DNA from: Candidatus Borrarchaeum weybense
GTDB taxonomy: Archaea; Asgardarchaeota; Sifarchaeia; Borrarchaeales; Borrarchaeaceae
Length of the DNA stretch: 64,000 nucleotides
NCBI GenBank assembly: GCA_019057385.1
Contig: JAHQJS010000005.1
Span: 1 to 64,000 of the forward strand
Reading direction: 5' to 3'
In this document: in pieces, positions 46,741-57,200 of the stretch
How positions within the stretch are numbered: position 1 is the first letter of the stretch
Layout: each line of letters starts with the position of its first letter
Made by a program: the position numbers and the translations under genes
Notes under the pieces: generated by a model
What the model was told of the DNA's origin: nothing
What the model saw: only the letters and a program-made list of their open reading frames with translations
Databases searched by the model: none

Positions 46741-47887
46741 GCCCTTCGTGTTCTAGCACACAACTGCTGTTATAATCACGGTCTATCACTAGACCACAGT
46801 GGTGACATGCATAGGTGCGTTCGGCTAAACTCATGGGGCGCTGATGACCGCAACGCGAACAAGTCTTTGTGGAGGGGAAGAAACGGTCAATTTCCACCGG
46901 TGTATGCACCTTTATTTCAAGCATGCGAATGATTCCACCGAGGCTGGTTGACAGCATTCTTCTACCCCACAGGCGTTGCCAGGCGCCTAAATTCTCATTT
47001 TGATAACATACTACTTGAAAATTGGTGTAGAGGTAATGAACGAGTTTATTGCGGATGTCTCGTTTAATATTGGTGGTTTTGGCGTAGGCTTTGAGCAACT
47101 TATATAACGTTTTCCACCAGTTCTTACTACGATACTGTTTACGACTAAATTGCTTACACAACTGCTTTATCCGGCGTGTAACTGGTATCTTGTATCGTAT
47201 ACGTATCCCATTCGACAGCGATAACTGATTCTTTACCCCAAAATCAATGCCAATTGATTTGACTGGCGCTACCACCACCGGTCTGCTTTCTCGCGGAGTA
47301 TAGGTGGTTATTGCTATGTAATACTCGCCATTCTGGTGAAGTAAGGTGGCATTAGCATATTCACAATTGGATGGTAGTTGTTCTAAACCGTTGACACGCA
47401 GTTTTTGCGGCATCTTTTGAAGCTGCAAGTATTTGCTATTGATGAGCTTGTAGGTATTGCCGTACTGCTTGAGTGGGGTGGACTTCACATACGACTTAAA
47501 TTTCAACCACCCAATCTTGTGACCCTTGGCTTTCAGACGTGCTAAGCCACGGATATTCTGCTGGGTGCGCTTAATGATGCTCTGACGTACTTGCGCCGGT
47601 AAATGCCTTAATTGGCGCAGCTCAAACCGGTCTTTCACCTTCATCGGGACGGCTGTTATTGTATCATCGATAGAGAACACGTTAGGATGCCCAACACAGT
47701 AATTATAAAGCCATTTAGCTTCCAAGAATAATCGATTTAAGTGAGTTAATGAGTCTTGGTTTAAATGTGAGCGGTCTAGCTTCACGGTATACACCCGGCA
47801 CACCATGTGTTTACGCCGCTCCTTAGTGTCCTTCAAGGTAGCTTTGATCCGCTGGTTCTTTGTTGACATGACACAAGTGCTCCGCAC
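46598..47887 (-). CDS. tnpB: RNA-guided endonuclease TnpB (IS605 OrfB family)
   Basis: 429 residues, intact. RuvC positions: GIDFGVKNQ (near 223), a Glu in VCYQNENLGAW and DRDYNSS after the zinc ribbon CSRCG ... CHHCG. It is clearly a relative of copy 1 (22984-24282), colinear throughout but with many substitutions, so they are not a recent duplication. It is GC-richer than neighbouring genes. The final codons overlap the right-end hairpin, as in copy 1. Confidence 0.93.
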   Translation of the reverse strand: MRSTCVMSTKNQRIKATLKDTKERRKHMVCRVYTVKLDRSHLNQDSLTHLNRLFLEAKWLYNYCVGHPNVFSIDDTITAVPMKVKDRFELRQLRHLPAQVRQSIIKRTQQNIRGLARLKAKGHKIGWLKFKSYVKSTPLKQYGNTYKLINSKYLQLQKMPQKLRVNGLEQLPSNCEYANATLLHQNGEYYIAITTYTPRESRPVVVAPVKSIGIDFGVKNQLSLSNGIRIRYKIPVTRRIKQLCKQFSRKQYRSKNWWKTLYKLLKAYAKTTNIKRDIRNKLVHYLYTNFQVVCYQNENLGAWQRLWGRRMLSTSLGGIIRMLEIKVHTPVEIDRFFPSTKTCSRCGHQRPMSLAERTYACHHCGLVIDRDYNSSCVLEHEGRRLLGRGPTEVTPVETNTSTLMLEYLNQIAYVEASMVAETGSLTALA

Positions 47888-48101
47888 AACTTACAATAAC
47901 TCGTTAATAATGTACACTACAATTTCTCACTGTTTGTACTCCATCCTTGTTTATAAACTCAGCAAAAAGTAGCACAAAGTTAAAAAATGTACTATCCTGA
48001 CACCATTCATCCCCAAACTCAAGCAATGGGGCTTTCTTGCGTCGTAACATGTAAGATTGCGGAAAAAAAGAAAAAAGGTATCAAAGAACCTTCAAATTTA
48101 G

Positions 48102-48371
48102 TTATTTTCCAATGATTATTTCCATTGCACTTACGTTCCTTGTGCCTTCAGATGTGTTTATTTGTTCTGTGCTAATCCTTATATCTTTGACGCCCACTTC
48201 TGGCATGAAACGTTTTCTTAAGATTTCAGCTACATCAACTGCTCTGCTAATTGCACGGCCTCTAGCCTTTATGGTAATATCGCCTGCGCCTCGGTTTAAC
48301 TGAGTAACACATGCAAGGACATAGTTCATCACTGGTTTATGACCTACGAACACAGTGTTTTCATCTGCCAT
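48102..48371 (-). CDS. albA: DNA/RNA-binding protein Alba
   Basis: 89 residues from ATG 48371, five bases after GGGGTG; a longer frame from 48401 would add ten unconserved residues. It shows the Alba core [22 protein letters not shown], then [22 protein letters not shown] and a C-terminal [10 protein letters not shown]. The conserved lysine of the nucleic-acid face (GHKP) is present. It is an abundant chromatin and RNA-binding protein. hypF lies upstream on the same strand with a gap of about 90 bp. Confidence 0.96.
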   Translation of the reverse strand: MADENTVFVGHKPVMNYVLACVTQLNRGAGDITIKARGRAISRAVDVAEILRKRFMPEVGVKDIRISTEQINTSEGTRNVSAMEIIIGK

Positions 48372-48462
48372 ACTTACACCCCTTGAATTGGTTTCTGTCA
48401 TATCTGATACCTAAGCTCGAAAGGCTCTATAGATAAGAAATTCGGGTCGTTATAGATATACT

Positions 48463-50799
48463 TCATTTAAATGCTTTGTCTTTAGTCAGTTTTGATGCTC
48501 CAGCAATTGCTTGTCCTATAGAGATACCTCCATCTCCTGGAGGAATACGCTTATGTTGTACAAATCTAAGATTGCCTTGAGTGACATTTTCCTTAATAGT
48601 TCTCACTATAAAATCGTTATAAGCGACTCCTCCGCTAACACCAATCACATCAATTCCTGTTTCCTTTGCAATCTCAACCGCTATGTCAGATAGACCTTTT
48701 GCGATAGCATATTGTGCAGTGCTGGCTATGCTTTTTGTTGCGATCCCTTTTTCTTTCAGTTTCAGTAAATCTAGAAGAATTGTTGAGGTATCTAAAAAGG
48801 TTCTTCCCTTCCTATGTTGAATATAATCTTCGATAGAGAGTTTTATTGGTTTCCCTTCCCGTGCAATGGCTTCTAATCTAATAGCAGGTTCTCCTTCATA
48901 AGATCGAAATTGACAAATGTCTAAAAGCGCAGAAACTGCATCAAGAAAACGCCCTGCGCTAGTAGTCATAGGTGTATTAATATTTTGTTCCAATTGTTTC
49001 AACATAACATCTATTTCTTGTTCTCCATGTTTAAATCCTTGAATGCAATACGTTTTCAGAAGATTTCGAACACCATCTTCACCAATTTCACTGTATAAAG
49101 AACCTCCTAGCATTCTGCACGGATAGTATGTGGATATATCCCCTCCTGGCATCGGTTGCGGCATTAGACTTCCAGGTCTTGTAAATGATCTTAGATCACC
49201 TTCAAGAATTTCTCCTCCCCAAGACTGTTCATCAAAGGCTCCATACCCAAATCCATCAATTGCAATAAGAATTATAGGTTCAGATATTTTCATATCTACC
49301 ATAAGTGCCTTAAGATGGGCATCATGATGCTGAACTGGAATTAATTCACAATTAAATTCAGATGATAGTTCTTTTGCATATCTAGTTGTTAGAAAATTAG
49401 GATGCAGATCACAACATACGACATCTATGTTCTCAGGAATAAGCAGATTCAAAAAGTGATTAGTCGTCTTTCTTAAAGCGTTTAATGTTGTTAGATTGTC
49501 TACATCCCCTATATGCTGAGATATGAATGCTTTGTCGGACTTAATGATTGTTGCTGTAACATTCGTTTCAGGTCCTACACCAATAGCGTTTATGTCCTTA
49601 AAGGGGAGAGATATATATTCCGGGACATATCCTCTGCTTCTTCTAAGAAATGTTTCATTCTGTGCAACAATTTTCACAACAGAATCATCGTTTCTTTGAA
49701 AGATCTGTCTATTATGAAGTAAAAAGTAGTCAACAATATTCCCTAATTTACCAATGGCCTTTTCATTTTGAATGAACATCGGCTCGCTAGGCTGATTTGC
49801 ACTTGTCATAACGAGAGCCAATTCATCTAAATGTTTGAAGAGCAAATAATGAATCCCTGAATAAGGTAGCATTACACCAATTGTATCAAGACCAGGGGAT
49901 ATTTCTTCAGGTAAAACAGAAGGTGTTCTTTTCTTAAGCACTACTATAGGTCTCTGATAAGATGAAAGTAATTTCCGTTCTAGAGATGTTGGAATAGTAA
50001 ATTTCTCAAGGGTAGTCAGATTGGCGCTCATAACGGCAAAAGGTTTATTTGATTTTTTTCTACGTTTTCTGAGTTTAAGAACAGGCTCATCTTCGCTTGT
50101 TTTAACTGCAAGATGAATACCACCAATTCCTTTGATAGCTAGAACATATCCTTCAGAAATAAGACGAGCAGCAACTTCTATTGAATCTTTAACTTCTATT
50201 AATGTACCATTCTTACCATATAAACTAACACGCGGTCCGCAGATTGGACATGCCATTGTCTGTGCATTTAGCCATCTCGTTGTAGGATCTGTGAATTCTT
50301 TAACACAAGATTTGCAAAGAGGGAACTCCTTCATTGAAGTTCTTTCTCTATCATAGGGTAAACTCTCAATAACACTAAATCTAGGGCCGCAATTTGTACA
50401 ACTAATTAAAGGATAATTATAGCGACGCGAATTTTTGTCAAAAATATCCTTTCGACAGTCATTACACATCGCAATATCTGGTGGAAAGACAGCACCCTTT
50501 GGTGATCCTTTCTTCTTACTGCTTCTCCTTATAATAAATGAATCAAAATCTCCAACAAAAGACGTCCATTTTATTTTGAGACTTTCAATTCTCGAAAGAG
50601 CAGGTTTTTCTTTTTCTACTGCATCACAGAAAAAGTCAATTCTTTCTTTTTCTCCCTCAACAACGATTTCAACCCCTGCATCACCTAGGTTCAAAACATA
50701 TCCCTTCAAACCTAATCTGTGTGCTAATCGATAAATAAATGGTCGAAACCCAATTCCCTGCACAACGCCTGTAACGTGTAATTTTGCTCTTTTCTTCAA
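48463..50799 (-). CDS. hypF: Hydrogenase maturation carbamoyltransferase HypF
   Basis: 778 residues with the full HypF domain order: N-terminal acylphosphatase (GVVQGIGFRPFIYRLA, 1-90), a double zinc-finger block (CNDCRKD ... CTNCGPRF and CKSCVKEF ... CPICGPR, ~105-190), a YrdC-like domain (KGIGGIHLAV near 220) and a Kae1-like C-terminal domain (QHHDAH near 490). It makes the carbamoyl-derived cyanide ligand for NiFe hydrogenase with HypE. No other hyp or hydrogenase genes are in the window. TTG 50799 follows GAGGAGA. Confidence 0.96.
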   Translation of the reverse strand: MKKRAKLHVTGVVQGIGFRPFIYRLAHRLGLKGYVLNLGDAGVEIVVEGEKERIDFFCDAVEKEKPALSRIESLKIKWTSFVGDFDSFIIRRSSKKKGSPKGAVFPPDIAMCNDCRKDIFDKNSRRYNYPLISCTNCGPRFSVIESLPYDRERTSMKEFPLCKSCVKEFTDPTTRWLNAQTMACPICGPRVSLYGKNGTLIEVKDSIEVAARLISEGYVLAIKGIGGIHLAVKTSEDEPVLKLRKRRKKSNKPFAVMSANLTTLEKFTIPTSLERKLLSSYQRPIVVLKKRTPSVLPEEISPGLDTIGVMLPYSGIHYLLFKHLDELALVMTSANQPSEPMFIQNEKAIGKLGNIVDYFLLHNRQIFQRNDDSVVKIVAQNETFLRRSRGYVPEYISLPFKDINAIGVGPETNVTATIIKSDKAFISQHIGDVDNLTTLNALRKTTNHFLNLLIPENIDVVCCDLHPNFLTTRYAKELSSEFNCELIPVQHHDAHLKALMVDMKISEPIILIAIDGFGYGAFDEQSWGGEILEGDLRSFTRPGSLMPQPMPGGDISTYYPCRMLGGSLYSEIGEDGVRNLLKTYCIQGFKHGEQEIDVMLKQLEQNINTPMTTSAGRFLDAVSALLDICQFRSYEGEPAIRLEAIAREGKPIKLSIEDYIQHRKGRTFLDTSTILLDLLKLKEKGIATKSIASTAQYAIAKGLSDIAVEIAKETGIDVIGVSGGVAYNDFIVRTIKENVTQGNLRFVQHKRIPPGDGGISIGQAIAGASKLTKDKAFK

Positions 50800-51112
50800 T
50801 GAATTCTCCTCAATCGCAGACTTTCTTAGATATTCTTGAAATCCATTATTACTCAGAGAAGTAAATGCCTTTTTTGAACTATTACAAAAAGGAATTCATA
50901 AAGAAATTGATTTGGACATGATTTCAGCATACAACTAAAATTTCTTTGAATTAAAAACAGATTAGAATGAAAGCAATTTAAATAATTATTCAATTTCAAG
51001 GGATTCCATCTTGAAGAAGAACGGAATATTGCTTATTTTTTCATTAGAAACCTATGGTTCTGTCATCTCGTAAATAGAAAATTAAGTGACAAAAATCAGA
51101 AGACCTACAAGA
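50800..51112. other. Gene-free gap between coiled-coil gene and hypF
   Basis: 313 bp of AT-rich sequence on the hypF upstream side. I see no ORF, RNA or repeat beyond the hypF ribosome binding site at its edge. Confidence 0.3.
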
Positions 51113-51850
51113 CTATGTTGTTTTAATAGAAAGACGTGAAACTTTTTCAGAGATGTCTCGCATCTCCTCTTTGATTTCTTCTATTCTGCCAGTTTCAATA
51201 TATGGCTCGGTCATCCAAACAACCCACAAGTAAGTTGAAAGCACACTTATAGGAGGAAGAGGGGCATTTATTTCATTACAGATCGTTTCCTTGACGAAAA
51301 GTTCATTTTCATACATCTGTACGATCTCTCGGGCATGGATAGAAAGCTCATCGACAAGTTTACTTACGTTAAAATGCTCCTCTGTATTAGTAATAAATTC
51401 TACAATTAGTTGACAGAATTCCACATACTCTTTGAATATTTCTCCATTTGTTAGAAGGTGTTTTACAGTTCCATTATAGATCTTAATAAATTCTTCTCCA
51501 ATTCTATTGCTCTTTTCTAACATTGACAATATAGTTGCTTCGAACTCACCTAATTCTTTTTCTAATTCCTTAAACTCCTTTACTATTGTTTTAAATCTAG
51601 GGAGGCTCTTTTTCAATTTGAGCATCGCATCTTCCATATTTTTTACAAGTTTTTGCCCTACTTTTTCACCAATATTTTCAAAATTCTTTAATTTACCAAG
51701 CGATCCCTTCTTTAGGTGCACCAATTTTGCCGCTATATTTTGTAGCTGGCTAATTACTTTCCAAGATTGTGATTGGATGTGATTCCAATGCCTTATCGAA
51801 TTTTCAAGTGTATTAAGAAGTATTGTTGGAAAGCTGTTTATATCTTCCAT
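51113..51850 (-). CDS. Coiled-coil/helical protein of unknown function
   Basis: 245 residues, almost entirely helical, with a heptad-like central stretch (SLPRFKTIVKEFKELEKELGEFEATILSMLEKSN, ~85-118) and a conserved-looking segment NAPLPPISVLSTYLWVVWMTEPYIE near 193-217. There is no signal peptide or membrane helix. I do not recognise the family. It may be a scaffold or complex subunit. It is flanked by hypF and rtcA on the same strand, each with gaps over 100 bp, so an operon is doubtful. Confidence 0.5.
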   Translation of the reverse strand: MEDINSFPTILLNTLENSIRHWNHIQSQSWKVISQLQNIAAKLVHLKKGSLGKLKNFENIGEKVGQKLVKNMEDAMLKLKKSLPRFKTIVKEFKELEKELGEFEATILSMLEKSNRIGEEFIKIYNGTVKHLLTNGEIFKEYVEFCQLIVEFITNTEEHFNVSKLVDELSIHAREIVQMYENELFVKETICNEINAPLPPISVLSTYLWVVWMTEPYIETGRIEEIKEEMRDISEKVSRLSIKTT

Positions 51851-51985
51851 TCTACCACTACATAAGATATATGGATGTAATTCCTAAAAAAGATTTTGTT
51901 GAATGTATAGCGTTATATGATATGGTAGTGTAACGTAATAAACCAAACCTTAAGAATTAGTGATTTTGAACAATTCTTCAGATCT

Positions 51986-53056
51986 TTAAAGAAGTTCATT
52001 ATTAAAACCAATTCCATTGCAAGTTATCTCAACTTGACGATTACTTCCCTCCTTTACTGAAAAAGATGCGCTTGTTAATTGTTTGCATATCTCTATCGCA
52101 GTTTTTGTATGCAATGTAAATTTATTGGTAATGATTTTGGATGATCCTTCTGCAAGTGCCATATAAATTATTAGTTGGTCTGCGAGGAAAGGATCTACTG
52201 GACTGTCTGCGTTAACTATTTCTAACAATTTTCGTGCTGCTTCACGTCCCACAACTTCAGCAGGTTTTCCTTTCTCTCCGATTGCATCTGAACCGATAAT
52301 TGCACCAGCACTTGTCTTTGCCCATAGTGTAATACCACTTCCTGGGGAGAGACTGTCCATTATCTGTTTTGCAGTTATTTCTATGTTTTGATAACCTGCA
52401 TCTTTCACTTCTGAAATAGCAGCCTTCTTTTGGCGTATTGCAACATGTTCTGGTAATTTTGCACAGTAGGATGTTCCGCCAATATTTTCGATTTTTCCAA
52501 TATTGTCTAGTATGATTGGTTTTAGCTTCTTGCTGGGATCTATTTTAGCCTCGATTATTCCTCCACCTTTTGGATAAAATCCGTGCTTTTTTATTTCAAT
52601 TTGTGTACGAATGCCTGTCTTTTTGAGGATAGGTAATAAAACATTCTGAATAGATGGTGTTGGTGGTGACCATCTTACAGTTGTACCGCCTATCAACTTA
52701 AGATTCACTTGTTCCGAAGTAAAAATTGCAACTGGCATTAATACTTGCAGTAAGAGTGTCACACTTCCTGCTGTTCTTACATCTACTGTATAATATCCCC
52801 CTTTTCGTGTTGTAGGTAAAAATTCAATTTCCTTAGATCCAATATTTAAGCCTCTTACAGAGGCATTAGTCAAGTCTGCTAGTGCTTTTAGCCCGGTTAA
52901 ATGTTGTGCTTTTAAACCTGGCGTTGATCTTTTTCCCCTGATATTGATAATCTCAACAGGAATCCCTGTTATTCCTGAAAGAGCGGCAGCAATTCGTAAA
53001 ATCTGGCCTCCTCCTTCGAGGATTTCGCCGTCGATTTTTACAAACCCTTGAGTCAA
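51986..53056 (-). CDS. rtcA: RNA 3'-terminal phosphate cyclase
   Basis: 356 residues. RtcA converts RNA 3'-phosphate to 2',3'-cyclic phosphate via adenylylation. Seen here: DGEILEGGGQILRIAAALS at the start, RGKRSTPGLKAQHLTGLKAL near 40, GSVTLLLQVLMPV, and HVAIRQKKAA near 207. The C-terminal histidine nucleophile region would be near LHTKTAIEI. TTG 53056 follows AGGGCGA. Relevant context is the intron-bearing tRNAs and RNase Z in the window, although RtcA's role in archaeal RNA repair is unproven. Confidence 0.93.
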   Translation of the reverse strand: MTQGFVKIDGEILEGGGQILRIAAALSGITGIPVEIINIRGKRSTPGLKAQHLTGLKALADLTNASVRGLNIGSKEIEFLPTTRKGGYYTVDVRTAGSVTLLLQVLMPVAIFTSEQVNLKLIGGTTVRWSPPTPSIQNVLLPILKKTGIRTQIEIKKHGFYPKGGGIIEAKIDPSKKLKPIILDNIGKIENIGGTSYCAKLPEHVAIRQKKAAISEVKDAGYQNIEITAKQIMDSLSPGSGITLWAKTSAGAIIGSDAIGEKGKPAEVVGREAARKLLEIVNADSPVDPFLADQLIIYMALAEGSSKIITNKFTLHTKTAIEICKQLTSASFSVKEGSNRQVEITCNGIGFNNELL

Positions 53057-53259
53057 GTGATTCGCCCTTCATTTCATTCAGTTTGGTTTTATTGAGTTTT
53101 GTTCAGAACATTCAAAGAATAAATAAAGTACTCAATTGAATCTTAGATCTTTTAAGATAAAAGTAAGCCTCTAAGAACCATTTCGCCTCTTTAATCTGAG
53201 TATTTGTACGTTATTTTTTTGAATTAAATAAATAAATCTTCACAAATCTCCCATCTAAA

Positions 53260-53631
53260 TCAAATCAAGAATATTAAAAATTGAAATAATGTTCCTAAAA
53301 CGAAGACCAATATGCTTAGTATTAGATATGGGAAAATCCAAGGTGAGACCTGGCTAATGACGAGGCCTATGACTATACTGAAAGCAAATGAGCAGATTGG
53401 TAATATTATAACGGAGGAAGGGGTTATAGACAACAACAGTTCGTTGAGGATAATAATCAAGAAAAGAATAACTACGCTATAAGTATTATCAATTCCTAAT
53501 TTAATACAATGAGTGAATAGCGGAACATACACAATAAAAATAAGCAGGCCGTGGAGCAACATCCCTAGCAGTGAGTTAAGATACCTAATAAACTGCCAAC
53601 CTCCAAATATTAACCATTGCTTCTTCTTCAC
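53260..53631 (-). CDS. Small polytopic membrane protein, unknown
   Basis: 123 residues with four predicted transmembrane helices (about 15-40, 48-66, 70-92 and 96-122), a basic N-terminus (MKKKQW) and almost no soluble part. No family is recognised. GTG 53631 is the likely start. Some 485 bp of gene-free DNA separate it from the nine-codon ORF on the opposite strand (54116); any link is speculation. Confidence 0.5.
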   Translation of the reverse strand: MKKKQWLIFGGWQFIRYLNSLLGMLLHGLLIFIVYVPLFTHCIKLGIDNTYSVVILFLIIILNELLLSITPSSVIILPICSFAFSIVIGLVISQVSPWIFPYLILSILVFVLGTLFQFLIFLI

Positions 53632-54115
53632 CTTGGTTCATAAACTCCGCGCAAAAATACAATATTTGTGACTAAAAGCTAATGCATCTGATATACAGCA
53701 TCTTAGAGAGTTTATGGATGTGCCCCATCCCCCATAACGATAGTACACTACTGGATGGATATTTTTTTTCTTATATAAGAAATAAATCTTGATAATTTTT
53801 AGAAACAGTTCTCACAAATGTTTCCATTTCTCTTTTTCTACTGTTTTCTACTTGACTTTAAATACTTTCGATAGAGTCTCCAATAATTGATATCGTCTTT
53901 AAAGAAAGAACTTTTTCACTTAAAAATAACTTTTGTGGCAAAAAATTGCGTGGTCTTAATATATTTTTCTTATCAAAGAAAGAAGCTAAATAAGTTCTCC
54001 TAAAAGTACTTTCGCGGCTTTTTTAAATTATAATAAATCGTGGTCCTTAAATATTTCTTTTGAAACCTGTTAACAGCTTAATAGAACAATGATAAAAAAA
54101 CAGGAGGACATATTA

Positions 54116-54145
54116 ATGGATCCAGGTGGAAATTGGCCTTGGTAG
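54116..54145 (+). CDS. Possible nine-residue peptide gene MDPGGNWPW
   Basis: ATG 54116 to TAG 54143-54145 encodes nine residues. AGGAGG (54102-54107) sits eight bases upstream, among the strongest ribosome binding sites in the window. TATA-like stretches (TTTAAATTATAA 54022-54033; TTAAATAT 54047-54054) lie upstream and seven T (54174-54180) follow, so a transcript of roughly 100-150 nt is plausible. The surrounding 614-bp gap 53632-54245 has no other gene I can support. It could be a bioactive or leader peptide, or the ribosome binding site could be a remnant of a lost gene. Confidence 0.35.
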   Translation: MDPGGNWPW

Positions 54146-54173
54146 TTACCTCTAAGAATCCCTTCTCAAATTC

Positions 54174-54180
54174 TTTTTTT
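54174..54180 (+). terminator. T-run after the nine-codon ORF
   Basis: Seven consecutive T about 30 bases after the TAG stop. Oligo-T stretches on the coding strand are the usual archaeal termination signal. It could also be read as the gap between two convergent units, since the giant gene ends at 54246 on the other strand. Confidence 0.35.
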
Positions 54181-54245
54181 CAAACATCAATTTTTAACAG
54201 ATTCTCTGTTGAAACGATAAGGTAAAGAGTATTTTAACACAATCA

Positions 54246-57200
54246 TCAGACTAGTTTTTTTGCTGCTTTCTCAAACATATCCACATTATTTAGATCTATT
54301 TGGAGATTGGATTGCACAATTTTTTCTAGTCTTTTATCAGCACATTTCTTATCGTTTTTTAACGTATATGGCATACGAGATATTTGCCTCCTTGTCAAAG
54401 GAACATCTGCAGCTATCTCCAGTGCTTTTGAAACACATTTTTCCCCATAATTATCTTCTATTTGTTGGAACAAATCATATCCTAATTCATAAGGATTGAT
54501 TGATTGCCCATATTTTAGGGTGAAATATTCATGATCAACATTCAGGTTTTTAGTATCAGATATTCTGTTTTTAATCGACTTTATTTCATTTAAAACCTGC
54601 TGAGAGAATTCTTGATTTTTTTTAGGAGTTCTTTCGAGTATTTTTTCGAGAGTTTTCAATACAAGCCATACTGCAAAACCCTCATTGACTATCAATGTAG
54701 AAACGCTAAACCATTGAACTCCAATTGCATATTTATCTGATATTTTCTCCAATTCTTTCGTTAACAATCCAATTCCTTTACGATGATATTCCAGTTCAAG
54801 AAGTTTTCTCCCTAATATTGTATTTTGATAAAAGAAACCATGACCGAACTTCTCATGGATGATAATGTTCAGAAGGCCGGCAATTGAGTCAGGATAAATA
54901 TATTTATTCATATCATAGAGGATATTCACGTCACCTAAAGGATCTACAAACGCCATTTGTTGTATTGGAATTCTTGAGACGTGTAATCTAGTTGATCGTC
55001 TTTTGTTTTTGTGCCCTTTATTATCATTAAAATTAAAATATTCTGAAAGAGTTTCACGAAACGAATTAAGGTTATGATAAACAATAGGAAATTTTCCTAC
55101 ATGAATTCCTAATTCATCCATAATATCCCATATTGTTTCGACTTTTTCTCTTATCTCATTTACGACACCAACTTTCAGTAAATTTTTAGGGAATACTTGT
55201 AGAGTGATTGGTGTAGCAAAAGCCCGATATTTCTCGTTTTTCATGGTGAAATAAAACAATTGTGGATGTTTTTTACTATAGAGTGGTTCAGTTACTCGAA
55301 CAAGGACTTCAATATTCATTGATTGCCCAGGAGAAAATAAACGATCAATTTTCATACCGCCGTTCTTTGCCATACGTATTCCTGAGATTATTTTTATGCC
55401 CTTTTTAGGAAATATGCCCTCAATATTGTTTACATGGACTGAAGTGTCGGAAGTGATTTGTATTTTATAAATGATTTTTTCATTTACCTCCACTTGTGTT
55501 TTGTCGACTGATACAACAAAATCTAAACCCCTTGGCTCCACCTTATTGGTAGTATCAAAAACCGGCGTATATGGAGTAAATGGTATTTCAACGAGTTTGA
55601 ATATATTTTCAGGTAATTCTTCTAGATGAGGGAGATTATTAAGTAAATCTCTTGTAAAACCATAACGTTCCATATCTTCGGCATCCTTGAAATAGTTGAG
55701 TGCACCAGTTAGTTCTTCTACCATATTATCCTTAAACTTGTCCTTTTCTATGGGATTATCATTTTTTTGAAATAATAGAGAATTGTAAATGTAACTAACT
55801 AACTTTTCGAACCCAAGAACGCTGCTATATGTTTTTTTAAACATTTTTAGCATTCTTGTTGCATCTATGAGTGATTGATGAGCGAGTTCATATTTCTTAT
55901 TTAATTCAGACAAATTAAGATCCACGCCACGACGCATTATTTCTAATGCGTACATCCATCCTTGACAAAAGGATTTCAATCCTTCACACAAATTCTTTAA
56001 TGCTTCATCAGACGATAAAACCTGTGATGCGGTTTCAAATTGATCGGTTGCACTCGCAAGATAAGATGCCGCATTCTTATACTCACTGTCTTTGAGTGCA
56101 ACTTCAGATTGTTCAAGTCCAAACAATCCATTAATAAAAGAATAATAACCTTCGATATGAATATCTCGATCTCTGAATTGCGACAAGAGTGTGTTTGCTT
56201 CTTTAAGTAGTTCAATTGCCTCTTGACTCTCACCAATATTACGACAGATTAATGATTGCAACATAAAAGATTGTGCAATGCAAAATGCTTTTGCTGCTTC
56301 AAAAAAAAGTTGTTGTAGATCATAGGCTCTCCTGTCAATGAAATATTGGAATTGTGTTTTGTAATATTCAATTTGATGTTCTAAGGTCTCTTCAAATAAA
56401 CGAGTGATCTTAGAAAGAATTTCAAGCGTTTTGTTATACTCTTCCTCTATAAATCGCATAGATGCCTCTTCAAAGAATGCATATGCATTATATAACAGTC
56501 CTTCATAGGAAAAAAATTCATTTAATTGCAAGAGTGAACTCGTTTTTTGATATAACTTCATAGCGTGTTCATAGTTTCCTTGAAGGTGTGATTCCTTAGC
56601 CTTCACACCCAATAATCGTGCTTGTAGGTATTTTTTTAGATCATGATAGTATGGATAATCCTTTCCAGCAAGAATTATCTTATCAGTGAGATTGTACCCT
56701 AATTCATAATGCTTTATGGACAAAGAATACTTCTGATAATCTTCTGCAATAATAGCGATTTTATATGCCTCAAAAAGCGCATCTTTGAACTCATCTGTTT
56801 CCAATGCAGATTTATAAGATTTAGTTGCGTATTTCACGCATTTTTTAAAATATGTCTGGTTTCGTTCCACTTTAGATAAATCAAAATAAATCGAAGAAAG
56901 ATCACGCCAAGTATAATATATGTGTGGTGACCACGTTACAGAAATTTTTTCATCCTCAAGTAGCAATTCTTCGGATTTCTTTAAAAATTCCAACTTCTGT
57001 GAACGTGAAGTCGCGAATGTAGCATTCATTTTGTATATTTCGTTAAGATAATGGTGCATTTCAACCTTATCGCGAGTACTTTCCATATTTGAAGACTCAT
57101 AAATATATTTCATTCTTTCTGCGGATTTCATCGCTTTATTTATGTAATTTTTGAACTTATCTTCTTTCACAACCTCAAAATAGACGATAGAGGTGTATAC

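Larger units (their letters stand above)
46586..48040 (-). mobile_element. TnpB-only IS200/IS605-type element, copy 2
   Basis: Minus-strand element with tnpB and no tnpA. The right end carries a hairpin (46596-46616) and then GAGGTAGTTCACT, identical to copy 1. The left side contains a CCCCA/TGGGG stem (48011-48015 with 48027-48031). The left boundary is approximate. It is inserted between the Cgi121 and alba genes without breaking either. Confidence 0.65.
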
